Shown here one piece after another: positions 8,178 through 17,569 of a DNA stretch of 64,000 nucleotides; position 1 is the first letter of the stretch, and every line of letters starts with the position of its first letter. The position numbers were made by a program, and so were the translations under genes. The notes below the pieces were generated by a model. The model had not been told where the DNA came from. It made no database searches and saw nothing but the letters and a program-made list of their open reading frames with translations. The stretch comes from Prochlorococcus sp. AG-347-M15 (GTDB lineage Bacteria; Cyanobacteriota; Cyanobacteriia; PCC-6307; Cyanobiaceae), in the NCBI GenBank assembly GCA_003281185.1, contig QCCS01000008.1, forward strand, positions 1 to 64,000, read 5' to 3'.

Positions 8178-9971
8178 GTGTTAGAGATAATAATTAGTTT
8201 TTTTAAATACCTTAAAATTTTCCAAAAATTTACAAAGGGGGGGATTTATTTATCATTTTTTCTTACAACAATTGCGGGTCTCTCTGAAGGATTGGGGATA
8301 ATATTACTATTGCCAATAGTTCAATCTATAAGTGGAAATGCTGTAAAAAGTGAAACAGGAATATCAAAATTTATTTTTTTATTTCTGGAAAAATTTAATA
8401 TAAATGAGTCTTATGGTGTAATCCTACTTTTAATAACACTAGCCTTTATTATTAAGGCATTTTTAATTTTTTCAACATACACATATAATTCATATTTGAA
8501 AGGAAAACTAATAAAGGATCTAAAGAAAAAAATATTTTCAAGCTTTTCTAAAATTTCTTACCAATATTATTTGCAAAATAATATTGGTGATTTAACAAAC
8601 ATTTTAAATGAGCAAGTTAATTTATCAGTTAGAGGCTTCAATAGCCTTTACACCGTAGGTCTTAGAGGTATTAATTGCATTATTTATCTATTTTTTGCTT
8701 GCTTATTAGCTGGCAAAGCGGGGCTATTGTCGATATTAGGTTCATTTATCATTTTATTTTTATTTAGATGGCTAAATACAGCAACAAAAACTATGTCAAT
8801 AAATACTTCAAAAGCAAATAGTAAATTAGCTAACTTAACTATAGAGTCTCTACAAGCATTCAAATATTTAAAAGCCACAGAACAATTTAGGATCAAGGTA
8901 GATGAAGCAGAAGAATCAATAAAAGAATTATCAGATTATCAAACTAAGACAAGTATTCTTGAAGGCTTCACTAGTGCTTGTAGAGAGCCAATAGCTGTTG
9001 TCGTAATAATGTTTATTTTGTTAGTACAATTATATTTCATAAAAAAACCTATCGATTCATTACTAGTTTCCTTGATATTATTTTATAGAGGATTAATCTC
9101 TACGTTAGGAGTTCAAGGTAGTTGGCAAAAAACACAAGAATATCTTGGAAGTTTTGAAATGGTTATAAGTAACCTCAAATCTCTGGTGAATAATTATGAA
9201 AACGATGGTAACAAACTTGTAAAAAATTTTAAATATATTGAATTTTCAAATGTTTTTTTTAAATATACAACTAAAGATTCATATTCCTTGAAGAATCTTA
9301 GTTTAATAATTCCTGCTAAAAAATCTATTGCATTTGTTGGTGCATCTGGAGCAGGTAAATCAACAATTGCAAACCTTATTTGCTTACTTTTAAAGCCTAA
9401 TAAAGGGGATATAAATATTGATAAAATAAATCTTAAGAATATTGATAAGAATTCATGGAGAAGTCAAATAGGATATGTTTCACAAGAGATGGCCATTTTT
9501 GATAACACTATTGGATATAACATTTCACTTAATAAAAATTATAGAAAAGAGAAAAAATTAATAGCAAAAATTAAAGAAAATGCGATTAAGGCAAGCATTG
9601 ATGATTTTATTCAGAGTCTTCCTGATGGTTATGAAACGAGAGTAGGGGAAAATGGCTTAAGACTTTCTGGTGGACAAAAACAAAGACTTTTTATAGCAAG
9701 AGAATTATTTAGAGAGCCTAAATTATTAATTCTCGATGAGGCCACCAGTTCACTTGATACCTTATCTGAAAAGGCCATAAAAAAAAGTATTGATTTATTA
9801 AAGGGTGAGATAACAATTATATTAATTGCCCATAGAATATCAACAATAAAAGATTCTGATTTCATATATGTGATTGATAAAGGAAATATTCTTGAAAAAG
9901 GAAATTACTTAACTTTAAAAAGTAAAAAAGATTCATTTTTCAACTACCTAATTTCATCACAAAAACTTTAA
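8178..9971 (+). CDS. ABC exporter, fused permease-ATPase (MsbA/PglK type)
   Basis: 597 aa half-transporter with a GTG start. The N-terminal ~320 residues contain about six hydrophobic segments (for example around 22-45, 65-85, 145-190 and 275-290). The ATPase domain has Walker A GASGAGKST (about 388-396), signature LSGGQKQR (about 496-503), Walker B LLILDEA (about 516-522) and an H-loop AHR. It probably homodimerises in the inner membrane. Because no Wzx flippase is recognisable in the window, it may flip lipid-linked oligosaccharide as PglK/WlaB does in Campylobacter. It lies nine bases upstream of the legionaminic acid cassette, whose Campylobacter relatives also neighbour glycan genes. Confidence 0.92.
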   Translation: MLEIIISFFKYLKIFQKFTKGGIYLSFFLTTIAGLSEGLGIILLLPIVQSISGNAVKSETGISKFIFLFLEKFNINESYGVILLLITLAFIIKAFLIFSTYTYNSYLKGKLIKDLKKKIFSSFSKISYQYYLQNNIGDLTNILNEQVNLSVRGFNSLYTVGLRGINCIIYLFFACLLAGKAGLLSILGSFIILFLFRWLNTATKTMSINTSKANSKLANLTIESLQAFKYLKATEQFRIKVDEAEESIKELSDYQTKTSILEGFTSACREPIAVVVIMFILLVQLYFIKKPIDSLLVSLILFYRGLISTLGVQGSWQKTQEYLGSFEMVISNLKSLVNNYENDGNKLVKNFKYIEFSNVFFKYTTKDSYSLKNLSLIIPAKKSIAFVGASGAGKSTIANLICLLLKPNKGDINIDKINLKNIDKNSWRSQIGYVSQEMAIFDNTIGYNISLNKNYRKEKKLIAKIKENAIKASIDDFIQSLPDGYETRVGENGLRLSGGQKQRLFIARELFREPKLLILDEATSSLDTLSEKAIKKSIDLLKGEITIILIAHRISTIKDSDFIYVIDKGNILEKGNYLTLKSKKDSFFNYLISSQKL

Positions 9972-9979
9972 TTAAGGTA

Positions 9980-10957
9980 ATGAAAAAAATAAAAAATATC
10001 TTAATTATTGGTTTAGGTAGCATTGGTGAAAGGCACTTAAAAATAATTAAGGAATTAAGGCCTGAAATTAATATAAATCTTCTAAGAAGAAAAGAATCAA
10101 AAGTAAATAATTTAGAAAAATTAGCCAATAAAATTTTTTACGATATTAAAGAAGCCTTAAAAGAAAATTTAGATGCGGTTATAATATCTAGCCCAAGTTC
10201 AATGCATACAAACCAAGCAAAAAATTTTTTAGATTTAAATATTCCTTTATTTATAGAAAAACCAATTTCTTATAATTTAGAAGATTGTTTAAAATTTAAA
10301 CGATTAGCAGAAAAGAAAAATACTTTGATATTGATAGGATATGTTTTGAGATATTCTAAGATATTGAATGAATACAAAAAACTTATTAGAGAAGACATTT
10401 TTGGCAGACATTTATACATTGATATAAAGTGTAGTTCTTTTTTACCAGACTGGAGAAAGAATATTGATTATAGAAATAGCGTTTCTAGTAAAAATTCACT
10501 TGGAGGAGGAGTACTTTTAGAATTAAGTCATGAACTTGATTATGCAAACTGGCTATTTGGCCCATTTCTTGAATTAAAGGCTATAAGAAATAACACCAAA
10601 CAATTAGAAATTGATGTTGAAGACATAGTAAAAATTATTGCGATAAATAAAAATAAATGTTTAATAAATATTCATTTAGATTTTAATTCCAAAATACCTA
10701 AAAGATATTGCTGCTTAAATGGCAGTAAAGGGTTTATTAAATTAGACTTTATTCAAAACAAAATAACATCTAAATTAAATACAGAAAAAGAAATAAAATC
10801 ACAGAAAATTGAATCAAATCATAATGAAATGTATATTAATCAAATGAAGCATTTTTTTAACTGCATTGAACAAGATACGAAACCTGCCATTTCAATAGAG
10901 GAATCTGCTGAAATAATGCGAATGATTGATATATGCAAATCATCACCCCTAAATTGA
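9980..10957 (+). CDS. Gfo/Idh/MocA-family oxidoreductase (PtmF-like position)
   Basis: 325 aa NAD(P)-dependent sugar dehydrogenase. The N-terminal Rossmann motif is IIGLGSIGERHLKII (about 9-23) and the EKPISYN segment (about 93-99) carries the conserved Lys of the family. It starts eight bases after the ABC exporter stop and leads into a CMP-sugar synthetase and an SDR. In Campylobacter flagellin glycosylation loci a comparable group (ptmF, ptmB/legF, ptmA, ptmE) belongs to the GDP-linked legionaminic acid pathway, where PtmF and PtmA are linked to forming the glucosamine phosphate precursor. The PtmF equivalence is inferred from context. Confidence 0.85.
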   Translation: MKKIKNILIIGLGSIGERHLKIIKELRPEININLLRRKESKVNNLEKLANKIFYDIKEALKENLDAVIISSPSSMHTNQAKNFLDLNIPLFIEKPISYNLEDCLKFKRLAEKKNTLILIGYVLRYSKILNEYKKLIREDIFGRHLYIDIKCSSFLPDWRKNIDYRNSVSSKNSLGGGVLLELSHELDYANWLFGPFLELKAIRNNTKQLEIDVEDIVKIIAINKNKCLINIHLDFNSKIPKRYCCLNGSKGFIKLDFIQNKITSKLNTEKEIKSQKIESNHNEMYINQMKHFFNCIEQDTKPAISIEESAEIMRMIDICKSSPLN

Positions 10958-10970
10958 AAAATTTATTATT

Positions 10971-11663
10971 TTGACTGAGACGAGAGCATTTATATTTGCA
11001 AGAGGAGGTTCTAAAGGAATCATAGGTAAAAATTTAGTCAAATTTAATGGCCTTCCTTTAATTGCACATAGTATCTTAATTGCTAAAAAAATAAATTCTA
11101 TTGAAAAAATTTATGTATCAACTGATTCTGATCAAATCGCAGATATTTCAAGCGAATATGGTGTATCAATTATTAAAAGGCCTAAAAAGTTAGCAACTGA
11201 TGATTCACCTGAATGGCTTTCATGGCAGCATGCGATAAAAGACTCTATTAAAAATGATGGAAATTTTGCAAAATTTATAAGCCTACCCACCACTGCTCCT
11301 TTAAGAATAGAATCAGATATTAAAAAGTGCTTGAATGCTTTAAATAATAAAGTAGATATAGTTATTACAGCATCAGAATCAAAAAGAAGTCCTTGGTTTA
11401 ATATGATTACTATTGATTCAAATGGTTTTACAAAACTTCTAATTGATAATGGGTCTTATGCAAGACGTCAGGATACCCCTAATTGCTTTGATTTATCAAC
11501 TATTGCTTACGTTTCAACTCCTAAATTTATTTTGAATAATAATAGAATTTGGGAAGGCAATGTTGCTACAGTACTTATACCTCCAGAAAGAGCTATTGAT
11601 ATAGATACTCAACTTGATTTAGATTTTGCCCGCTTCCTAAGCACTAAAAGAAATTTTCTGTAA
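10971..11663 (+). CDS. CMP-legionaminic/sialic acid synthetase (cytidylyltransferase)
   Basis: Transfers CMP from CTP to a nonulosonic acid. The 230 aa length is typical of NeuA/LegF/PtmB. The N-terminal FIFARGGSKGIIGKNL (about 7-22) is the CTP-binding loop, followed by STDSDQIADI and a KRPKKLATDD segment. The start is TTG (MTETRAF), placed so that the nucleotide loop sits where it does in the family. Together with LegB, LegC, LegI and LegG downstream, the substrate is most probably a legionaminic acid rather than Neu5Ac. A second, KdsB-like cytidylyltransferase is at 24548. Confidence 0.92.
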   Translation: MTETRAFIFARGGSKGIIGKNLVKFNGLPLIAHSILIAKKINSIEKIYVSTDSDQIADISSEYGVSIIKRPKKLATDDSPEWLSWQHAIKDSIKNDGNFAKFISLPTTAPLRIESDIKKCLNALNNKVDIVITASESKRSPWFNMITIDSNGFTKLLIDNGSYARRQDTPNCFDLSTIAYVSTPKFILNNNRIWEGNVATVLIPPERAIDIDTQLDLDFARFLSTKRNFL

Positions 11664-11669
11664 TCTAAA

Positions 11670-12455
11670 ATGAAAAATTCTAATTACTACAATATTAAAG
11701 ATAAAACAATTTTAATAACTGGCGCCGCAGGCTTAATTGGATCATCATTAGCTAAAGAAGCTTCTAATTTAGGCGCAAAACTATTTTTAACTGACTTTAA
11801 TAAAGATAAATTAGATAAAATTTCAGATGAACTTATAGAAAAAAATAATGATGTATTTAGCTTACATATTGATTTGTCATCCCAAAGTGCAATTGATTCC
11901 TTAATGGAAGTAACACTATCTAAATTTAATAAGTTAGACTCTGCAGTCTATTGTCAATATCCCAAATCTGCAGGTTTTGGAGACTCTTTTGAGGATTTTA
12001 AAGAATATAACTTATACAAAGATTTAAATTTGCAATTGGGAATGGCGATTTTGTTTTCTAGAAAACTAATGATGCAATTTAATATGCAGGGCTATGGAGA
12101 CTTAGTACATATTTCATCAATTCAAGGAGTTCAACCGCCAAAGTTTGAACATTATGAAAATACAACCATGTCATCTCCAATCGAATACTCAGCGATAAAG
12201 TCAGGCATTATATCTGTTACTAAATGGTTAGCTAAATACCACAAAAATAAAAATATTAGAGTTAATTGCGTAAGCCCAGGAGGAATAAAGGATAACCAAA
12301 TAGAAAAATTCCAAAAAAAATATCGAGAAGATTGTACAAATATTGGTATGATCTCTCCAAGAGATATTTCTTCAGCAATTTTATTTCTATTGTCACCTTC
12401 AGCAAAGGCAATAAATGGTCATAATTTTATAGTTGATGATGGTTGGACTTTATAA
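11670..12455 (+). CDS. Short-chain dehydrogenase (PtmA-like)
   Basis: 261 aa classical SDR. The cofactor motif is ITGAAGLIGSSLA (about 16-28), a Ser of the catalytic set sits in VHISSIQG (about 146-153), and YSAIKSG gives YxxxK (about 172-176). It ends VDDGWTL, the common classical SDR C-terminus. It is directly followed by LegB with no intergenic base. PtmA in Campylobacter is the SDR of the legionaminic acid locus; placement between the CMP-sugar synthetase and LegB supports the same role here. Biochemical function is inferred only from this context. Confidence 0.85.
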   Translation: MKNSNYYNIKDKTILITGAAGLIGSSLAKEASNLGAKLFLTDFNKDKLDKISDELIEKNNDVFSLHIDLSSQSAIDSLMEVTLSKFNKLDSAVYCQYPKSAGFGDSFEDFKEYNLYKDLNLQLGMAILFSRKLMMQFNMQGYGDLVHISSIQGVQPPKFEHYENTTMSSPIEYSAIKSGIISVTKWLAKYHKNKNIRVNCVSPGGIKDNQIEKFQKKYREDCTNIGMISPRDISSAILFLLSPSAKAINGHNFIVDDGWTL

Positions 12456-13457
12456 ATGAAACCGAAAGTTCTTGTTACTGGTGCTGATGGCTTTATAGGT
12501 TCACATCTTGTTGAATCATTATTAGAGGCAGGATACTCGGTAAGGGCTTTTTGTCTTTACAACAGTCAAGGAAACTGTGGATGGATAGATACTTTATCTA
12601 AAGAAATTAAATCAAATATAGAAATTCATCTTGGAGATATTAGGGATTATCAATCAGTTTTAGAAGGGGTAAAGGGCTGTGAGTTTTTATTTCATTTAGC
12701 TGCTTTAATTGCAATTCCATACAGTTATAAATCTCCTCAAAGTTATGTGGATACTAATATAACTGGTACATTAAATATTCTTAATGCAGCAAAAGAATTA
12801 GGCATAAAGAAATTAATCCATACCTCAACCTCAGAAACTTATGGGACTGCAAAATATGTACCAATAAATGAAGAACATCCCTTGGCTGGACAGTCTCCTT
12901 ATGCTGCGACAAAAATAGGTGCTGACCAACTTGCCCTTAGTTATTGGAGAAGTTTCTCTACTCCTATATCGATCTTGAGACCATTTAACACATATGGACC
13001 TAGGCAAAGTAATAGAGCTGTTATCCCAACAATAATCTCTCAAATTGCATCAGGGAAAAAAGAATTATCATTAGGATCAATCACACCTACAAGAGATTTT
13101 AATTTTGTAAAAGATACTTGTGATGCTTTTATAAAAGTGGCTGAAAGTGATCTCACAATAGGTAAGATTTTAAATTCTGCTAGCAATTTTGAAATTTCAA
13201 TAAGGGAGACAGCTTTATTAATTTCTAAACTTATGAACACATCTTTGGAGATAGTTTGTGAAGAGGAAAGACTGAGGCCAGAGGATTCGGAAGTAGAAAG
13301 GCTCTATGGAGATAATAAATTAATAAAGGAGTTAACTAATTGGGAACCCAGATTTGGTGGATTGAACGGATTTGAGGAAGGATTAAAAGAGACAATTAAA
13401 TGGTTTACTTACTTAGATAATCTTAAATTTTACAATCCAAATAAATACGCGATATGA
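12456..13457 (+). CDS. legB: NDP-sugar 4,6-dehydratase, LegB type
   Basis: 333 aa extended SDR that should make the 4-keto-6-deoxy intermediate from (G)DP-GlcNAc in legionaminic acid synthesis. It shows TGADGFIGSHL (about 8-18), HLAALIAIPYSY (about 83-94), STSETYG (about 126-132) and YxxxK in SPYAATK (Y about 151). The N-terminal FCLYNSQGNCGWID segment is typical of LegB rather than RmlB. LegC follows 29 bases downstream, preceded by a GGAG-containing ribosome binding site (taggagatt). Confidence 0.92.
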   Translation: MKPKVLVTGADGFIGSHLVESLLEAGYSVRAFCLYNSQGNCGWIDTLSKEIKSNIEIHLGDIRDYQSVLEGVKGCEFLFHLAALIAIPYSYKSPQSYVDTNITGTLNILNAAKELGIKKLIHTSTSETYGTAKYVPINEEHPLAGQSPYAATKIGADQLALSYWRSFSTPISILRPFNTYGPRQSNRAVIPTIISQIASGKKELSLGSITPTRDFNFVKDTCDAFIKVAESDLTIGKILNSASNFEISIRETALLISKLMNTSLEIVCEEERLRPEDSEVERLYGDNKLIKELTNWEPRFGGLNGFEEGLKETIKWFTYLDNLKFYNPNKYAI

Positions 13458-13486
13458 AAATACAATTAATTTTGTTAGGAGATTAG

Positions 13487-14644
13487 ATGAATAAATTAAG
13501 CATAGAAATTTGCGAGAGAATTAAGTCGGTTATTGGAGATTCTAAATTTGGTTTGCATGAACCATTTTTTAATTCTTTAGAAAAAGAAAATTTATCTAAT
13601 TGTATAGATTCGTCTTATGTTTCTTCCATTGGTGAATATGTAAACAGTTTTGAAAAAATGATTGAAGAGTTTACAAAATCTAAAAAGGCTATTGCCGTAG
13701 TGAATGGTACTTCCGCACTGCATTTAGCTTTAAAAGTATCTGGTATTAAACCAGATGAGGAAATTATATGCCCATCATTAACATTTGTAGCCACTGCAAA
13801 CGCTATTAGTTACATGGATGCATTGCCCCACTTTGTCGATGTTAATGAAAAAACGCTTGGAATTGATCCATTAGCTTTAGAAAATTGGTTGGATAAAATA
13901 ATAATCAAAAAAAAAGGTAAAAGCATAAATAAAAATACTGGGAGAATTGTGTCAGCAATAATTCCTATGCACACCTTTGGTCACCCTTTAGAAATTAATT
14001 CAATAGTCAAAATAGCAGAAAAGTATAATCTTATTGTCATAGAAGATGCTGCTGAATCACTAGGTAGTCTTTACGAGGGTAAACACACTGGTACATTCGG
14101 CAGAATTGGTGTGTTGAGTTTTAATGGAAATAAAATAGTTACAACTGGAGGCGGTGGAGCACTGATAACAAACGATTTAGAAGTGGCTAGCTTAGCCAAA
14201 CATTTATCAAGCACTGCAAAAGTTGAACATAAATGGAAATTAATTCATAATCAAATTGGTTTTAATTACAGAATGCCAAATTTAAATGCATCTATTGGCT
14301 GTGCACAAATGAAGAAATTACCATCTTTTATAGAATCAAAAAGAAATCTTTTTCTTAAATATAGAGAAGTCTTTAAATCTCTTTTAGGGGTAAGAATTTT
14401 TTCAGAGCCAGATAATTCGAGAAGTAATTATTGGTTGCAAACCTTAATTCTTGATAAGGAGCATGAAAGCGAACTAGAAAATATTCTTGAAGTTACTAAT
14501 AAAGAAGGACTAATGACAAGGCCTAGTTGGGAACTAATGCATCATCTTCAAATGTATAAGAATTGCCCAAGAGCTCCACTTCCAAATGCAGAGTCATTAG
14601 CTAAACGTATAATTAACATACCTAGCAGTCCATTCTTAGTATGA
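13487..14644 (+). CDS. legC: PLP-dependent sugar aminotransferase, LegC type
   Basis: 385 aa DegT/DnrJ/EryC1 aminotransferase installing the C4 amino group on the LegB product. The PLP Schiff-base lysine is K216 in SFNGNKIVTTGGGG. Other landmarks are NGTSALHLAL (73-82), PSLTFVATANA (96-106) and IEDAAESLGS (185-194). The N-terminus with FGLHEPFFNSLE is diagnostic of the LegC subfamily. The stop codon overlaps the next start (ATGA), so translation is probably coupled to the acetyltransferase. Confidence 0.95.
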   Translation: MNKLSIEICERIKSVIGDSKFGLHEPFFNSLEKENLSNCIDSSYVSSIGEYVNSFEKMIEEFTKSKKAIAVVNGTSALHLALKVSGIKPDEEIICPSLTFVATANAISYMDALPHFVDVNEKTLGIDPLALENWLDKIIIKKKGKSINKNTGRIVSAIIPMHTFGHPLEINSIVKIAEKYNLIVIEDAAESLGSLYEGKHTGTFGRIGVLSFNGNKIVTTGGGGALITNDLEVASLAKHLSSTAKVEHKWKLIHNQIGFNYRMPNLNASIGCAQMKKLPSFIESKRNLFLKYREVFKSLLGVRIFSEPDNSRSNYWLQTLILDKEHESELENILEVTNKEGLMTRPSWELMHHLQMYKNCPRAPLPNAESLAKRIINIPSSPFLV

Positions 14645-15261
14645 ACTCTGTTATTCTCTTAGGAAGTGGAGGCCATTGCAAATCTTGTATAGATGTAATT
14701 GAAAAAAGCAATTCTTTTAAAATTAAAGGAATTATAGATAAGCCTAATCAGGTTAATAAAGAATTTATGGGATATAAGATTTTGGGAAATGATAATGAAT
14801 TACAAGATCTTTTTCTTGAAAATGATCACGGCTTAATTTGCGTTGGTCAAATTAAAAATCCAACAGTGCGAATCCGATTATTTAATCTACTTCAAGAAAA
14901 AGGTATAAGTATGGCAACTATTAAGTCTATTTATTCTGTTATTTCAGATCACACTAAAATAAATATGGGTACAATAGTTATGAATAATTCAGTAATTAAT
15001 GCGGGTTCTATAATTGGTGCAAACTGCATTATTAATACCAATTCAACGATAGAACATGATGTGATAATCAAAGATCATTGTCATATTTCTACTGGAGTAA
15101 TTTTAAATGGAGGGGTAGAAGTAGGAAGAGGAAGTTTTATTGGAAGTGGAGCAATTATCAAACAGGGTATTAAAATTGGAGATGAAGTTGTAGTATCAGC
15201 TGGAGAAGTGGTTTCAAAAAATATTCCATCAAATACAACTTATAAAACTATCAAAAATTAA
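14641..15261 (+). CDS. NeuD/PglD-type sugar O/N-acetyltransferase (left-handed beta-helix)
   Basis: 206 aa protein with an N-terminal Rossmann-like PglD_N domain (ILLGSGGHCKSCIDVI, about 5-20) and a C-terminal hexapeptide-repeat region (about 95-195) that includes HDVIIKDHCHISTG, where the PglD/NeuD catalytic His lies. By position it probably N-acetylates the 4-amino sugar made by LegC, the step performed by LegH in Campylobacter, or it O-acetylates the finished nonulosonic acid like NeuD. The first role is favoured because no other acetyltransferase lies in the cassette. Confidence 0.88.
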   Translation: MNSVILLGSGGHCKSCIDVIEKSNSFKIKGIIDKPNQVNKEFMGYKILGNDNELQDLFLENDHGLICVGQIKNPTVRIRLFNLLQEKGISMATIKSIYSVISDHTKINMGTIVMNNSVINAGSIIGANCIINTNSTIEHDVIIKDHCHISTGVILNGGVEVGRGSFIGSGAIIKQGIKIGDEVVVSAGEVVSKNIPSNTTYKTIKN

Positions 15262-15268
15262 AAATAAG

Positions 15269-16273
15269 ATGAATTCTAATACTTTTATTATTGCCGAAGC
15301 AGGGGTCAACCATAATGGAGATCTAAATATTGCAAAAAAACTTATAGATATTGCAGCTGAGTCAGGAGCAGATGCAATAAAATTTCAGACTTTCAAGGCA
15401 GAAAATTTAGTAACGCTAAAAGCCAAAAGAGCTAATTATCAAAAAGAAAATAACAAACGCAGTTCTCAATATTCAATGTTGAAAAATCTAGAACTTAGCT
15501 ATGAAAACCATCTTGAACTTTTAAATTATACAAATAAAAATAATATAATTTTTATGTCCTCTGGATTCGATTTAGAGAGTAACTCAATTCTAAATTCCCT
15601 GGGACTAGAAATTTTTAAGATACCATCTGGAGAGATAAATAACCTTCAATATCTAAGACAAATAGGTTCATTTCAGAAAAGAACCATATTATCTACTGGA
15701 ATATCAACTCTTGAAGAAATCGAGAAAGCATTAGAAATTTTAGTTGCCAATGGATGCAAACTTTCTGAAATTGTTGTTCTTCATTGTAATTCTGAATATC
15801 CAACTCCTATTGATCATGTAAATCTAAATGCCATGCTTACAATTAAAAAAGAATTTAATGTAGAAGTAGGTTATTCTGACCATACAATTGGGATTGAAGT
15901 CGCAATAGCTGCAGTAGCTCTTGGCGCTAAAGTAATAGAAAAACATTTAACATTAGATAATAAAATGTCTGGTCCTGATCATAAATCAAGTATTGAACCA
16001 AAAGAATTTATCAATATGGTTAAATGCATAAGAAATGTTGAAAAATGTTTAGGAAGTTCTCAAAAGATTCCGAGCCCAAGTGAAATCAAGAATAAAGTCT
16101 TAATAAGAAAATCAATTGTTGCTTCAAAAAGAATTAAACCTGGAGAAACATTTGACTATGAAAATATTACTTTTAAGAGACCAGCATCAGGTTTATCTCC
16201 AATGATGATTGATGAAATAATAGGTAAAATCTCAACAAAAGAATATAAAAAAGATGATTTAATTTGTTTATGA
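15269..16273 (+). CDS. legI: Legionaminic acid synthase, NeuB family
   Basis: Condenses phosphoenolpyruvate with the 2,4-diacetamido-2,4,6-trideoxymannose made by LegG. At 334 aa it matches NeuB/LegI/PseI length. The N-terminal TIM barrel begins FIIAEAGVNHNGD (about 6-18), with IKFQTFKAE, STGISTLEEI and VGYSDHTIG (about 205-213). The C-terminal SAF/antifreeze-like domain (about 275-334) includes RKSIVASKRIKPGE. Its stop overlaps the LegG start. It is assigned as LegI rather than NeuB because of the LegB and LegC neighbours. Confidence 0.94.
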   Translation: MNSNTFIIAEAGVNHNGDLNIAKKLIDIAAESGADAIKFQTFKAENLVTLKAKRANYQKENNKRSSQYSMLKNLELSYENHLELLNYTNKNNIIFMSSGFDLESNSILNSLGLEIFKIPSGEINNLQYLRQIGSFQKRTILSTGISTLEEIEKALEILVANGCKLSEIVVLHCNSEYPTPIDHVNLNAMLTIKKEFNVEVGYSDHTIGIEVAIAAVALGAKVIEKHLTLDNKMSGPDHKSSIEPKEFINMVKCIRNVEKCLGSSQKIPSPSEIKNKVLIRKSIVASKRIKPGETFDYENITFKRPASGLSPMMIDEIIGKISTKEYKKDDLICL

Positions 16274-17427
16274 AGAAAATATGCGTAGTAACTGGATCAA
16301 GAGCTGAATACGGATTACTTAGGTGGGTATTGGAAGGAATAAATAAATCAAAATTATTAGATCTTCAACTAATTGTCACAGGTATGCATTTACTTCCAGA
16401 ATTTGGTTTAACAGTAAATTCTATAGAAAAGGATGGATTTTATATCGATAAAAAAATTGAGATGCTTCTTAGTTCCGATACTCCAGTTGGGATTACGAAA
16501 TCAATGGGTATTGGATTAATTGGATTCGCAGAAGCTTTAAACGAATTAAAGCCAGATTTACTTTTAGTCTTAGGTGACAGATTTGAAATTCTTACAGCAG
16601 CAAACGCTGCCTTATTAGCAAGAATCCCTATCGCTCACATTCATGGAGGAGAATCAACAACAGGAGCTATAGATGAAGCAATAAGACATAGTATCACCAA
16701 GATGTCACATATACATTTTGTAGCATCTAGAACTTACAAAAATAGAGTAATACAACTAGGAGAGCATCCTGATTCTGTTTATACTGTTGGGGGTTTGGGT
16801 ATAGATAATTTTATAAAATTAAATTTATTAGATAAAAATTCATTAGAAAAAGAGATAGAATTCAAACTTAAAAAAATAAATCTTCTAATTACTTTTCATC
16901 CCGTAACATTAGAAAATAATACAAGTAAATATCAAATGCGCGAGTTGCTATGTTCTCTTACAGATCTTCAAGAGACAGGTTTAATTTTTACAATGCCAAA
17001 TGCGGATACTGATAGCAAAGTCCTTTTTGAGATGATTCAAGATTTTGTACAAAAAAACAAAAATGCTAAAGTTTTCTCTTCTCTTGGACAACTCAGATAT
17101 TTATCTTGTATTAAATATGTTGATGCAGTAATTGGGAACTCTTCGAGTGGACTAATTGAAGTTCCTTATCTAAAAAAACCTACTATAAATATTGGAGATA
17201 GACAGAAGGGGCGTTTAAAGGCAGATTCAGTAATAGAATGCGAACCCGAAAGATTATCAATAAATAAGGCTATAAAAAAAGCATTGTCAAATAGTTTTAA
17301 AACAAAAATAAAAGACTGTATTAATCCTTATGGTGATGGTGGTGGAAGTGAAAAAATAGTAAAAATAATAGAGGGGTATAATCTAAATAACCTTTTAAAA
17401 AAGAACTTTTACAATATTCTCCAATAA
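16270..17427 (+). CDS. legG: Hydrolysing NDP-GlcNAc-type 2-epimerase, NeuC/LegG family
   Basis: Epimerises at C2 and removes the nucleotide to release the 2,4-diacetamido-2,4,6-trideoxymannose precursor. The 385 aa GT-B-like fold shows VTGSRAEYGLL (about 6-16), VLGDRFEIL, AHIHGGESTTGAIDE (about 120-134) and GNSSSGLIEVP (about 292-302). I chose ATG 16270 (MKKICVV), which overlaps the LegI stop as ATGA, instead of the in-frame TTG two codons earlier. It is the last + strand gene of the cassette; the PtmE-like gene converges from the right. Confidence 0.94.
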   Translation: MKKICVVTGSRAEYGLLRWVLEGINKSKLLDLQLIVTGMHLLPEFGLTVNSIEKDGFYIDKKIEMLLSSDTPVGITKSMGIGLIGFAEALNELKPDLLLVLGDRFEILTAANAALLARIPIAHIHGGESTTGAIDEAIRHSITKMSHIHFVASRTYKNRVIQLGEHPDSVYTVGGLGIDNFIKLNLLDKNSLEKEIEFKLKKINLLITFHPVTLENNTSKYQMRELLCSLTDLQETGLIFTMPNADTDSKVLFEMIQDFVQKNKNAKVFSSLGQLRYLSCIKYVDAVIGNSSSGLIEVPYLKKPTINIGDRQKGRLKADSVIECEPERLSINKAIKKALSNSFKTKIKDCINPYGDGGGSEKIVKIIEGYNLNNLLKKNFYNILQ

Positions 17428-17569
17428 TTGAATTTAGTTATTAATTTTTTCGAAATATTAATTAATTTCATCTCTAAATTGCCAAATAATTAAAATAATA
17501 AATTTGAATAAATATAAAATCAATAAATGAAATTTTTTGGATTTTTTATAAAAATCAATCAATATTTAA

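Noticed and set aside
17540-17556. Seven-base stem between convergent LegG and PtmE-like genes as a bidirectional terminator
   Set aside because: Almost pure A/T, no G+C clamp and no clear U-tract; cannot be separated from background.
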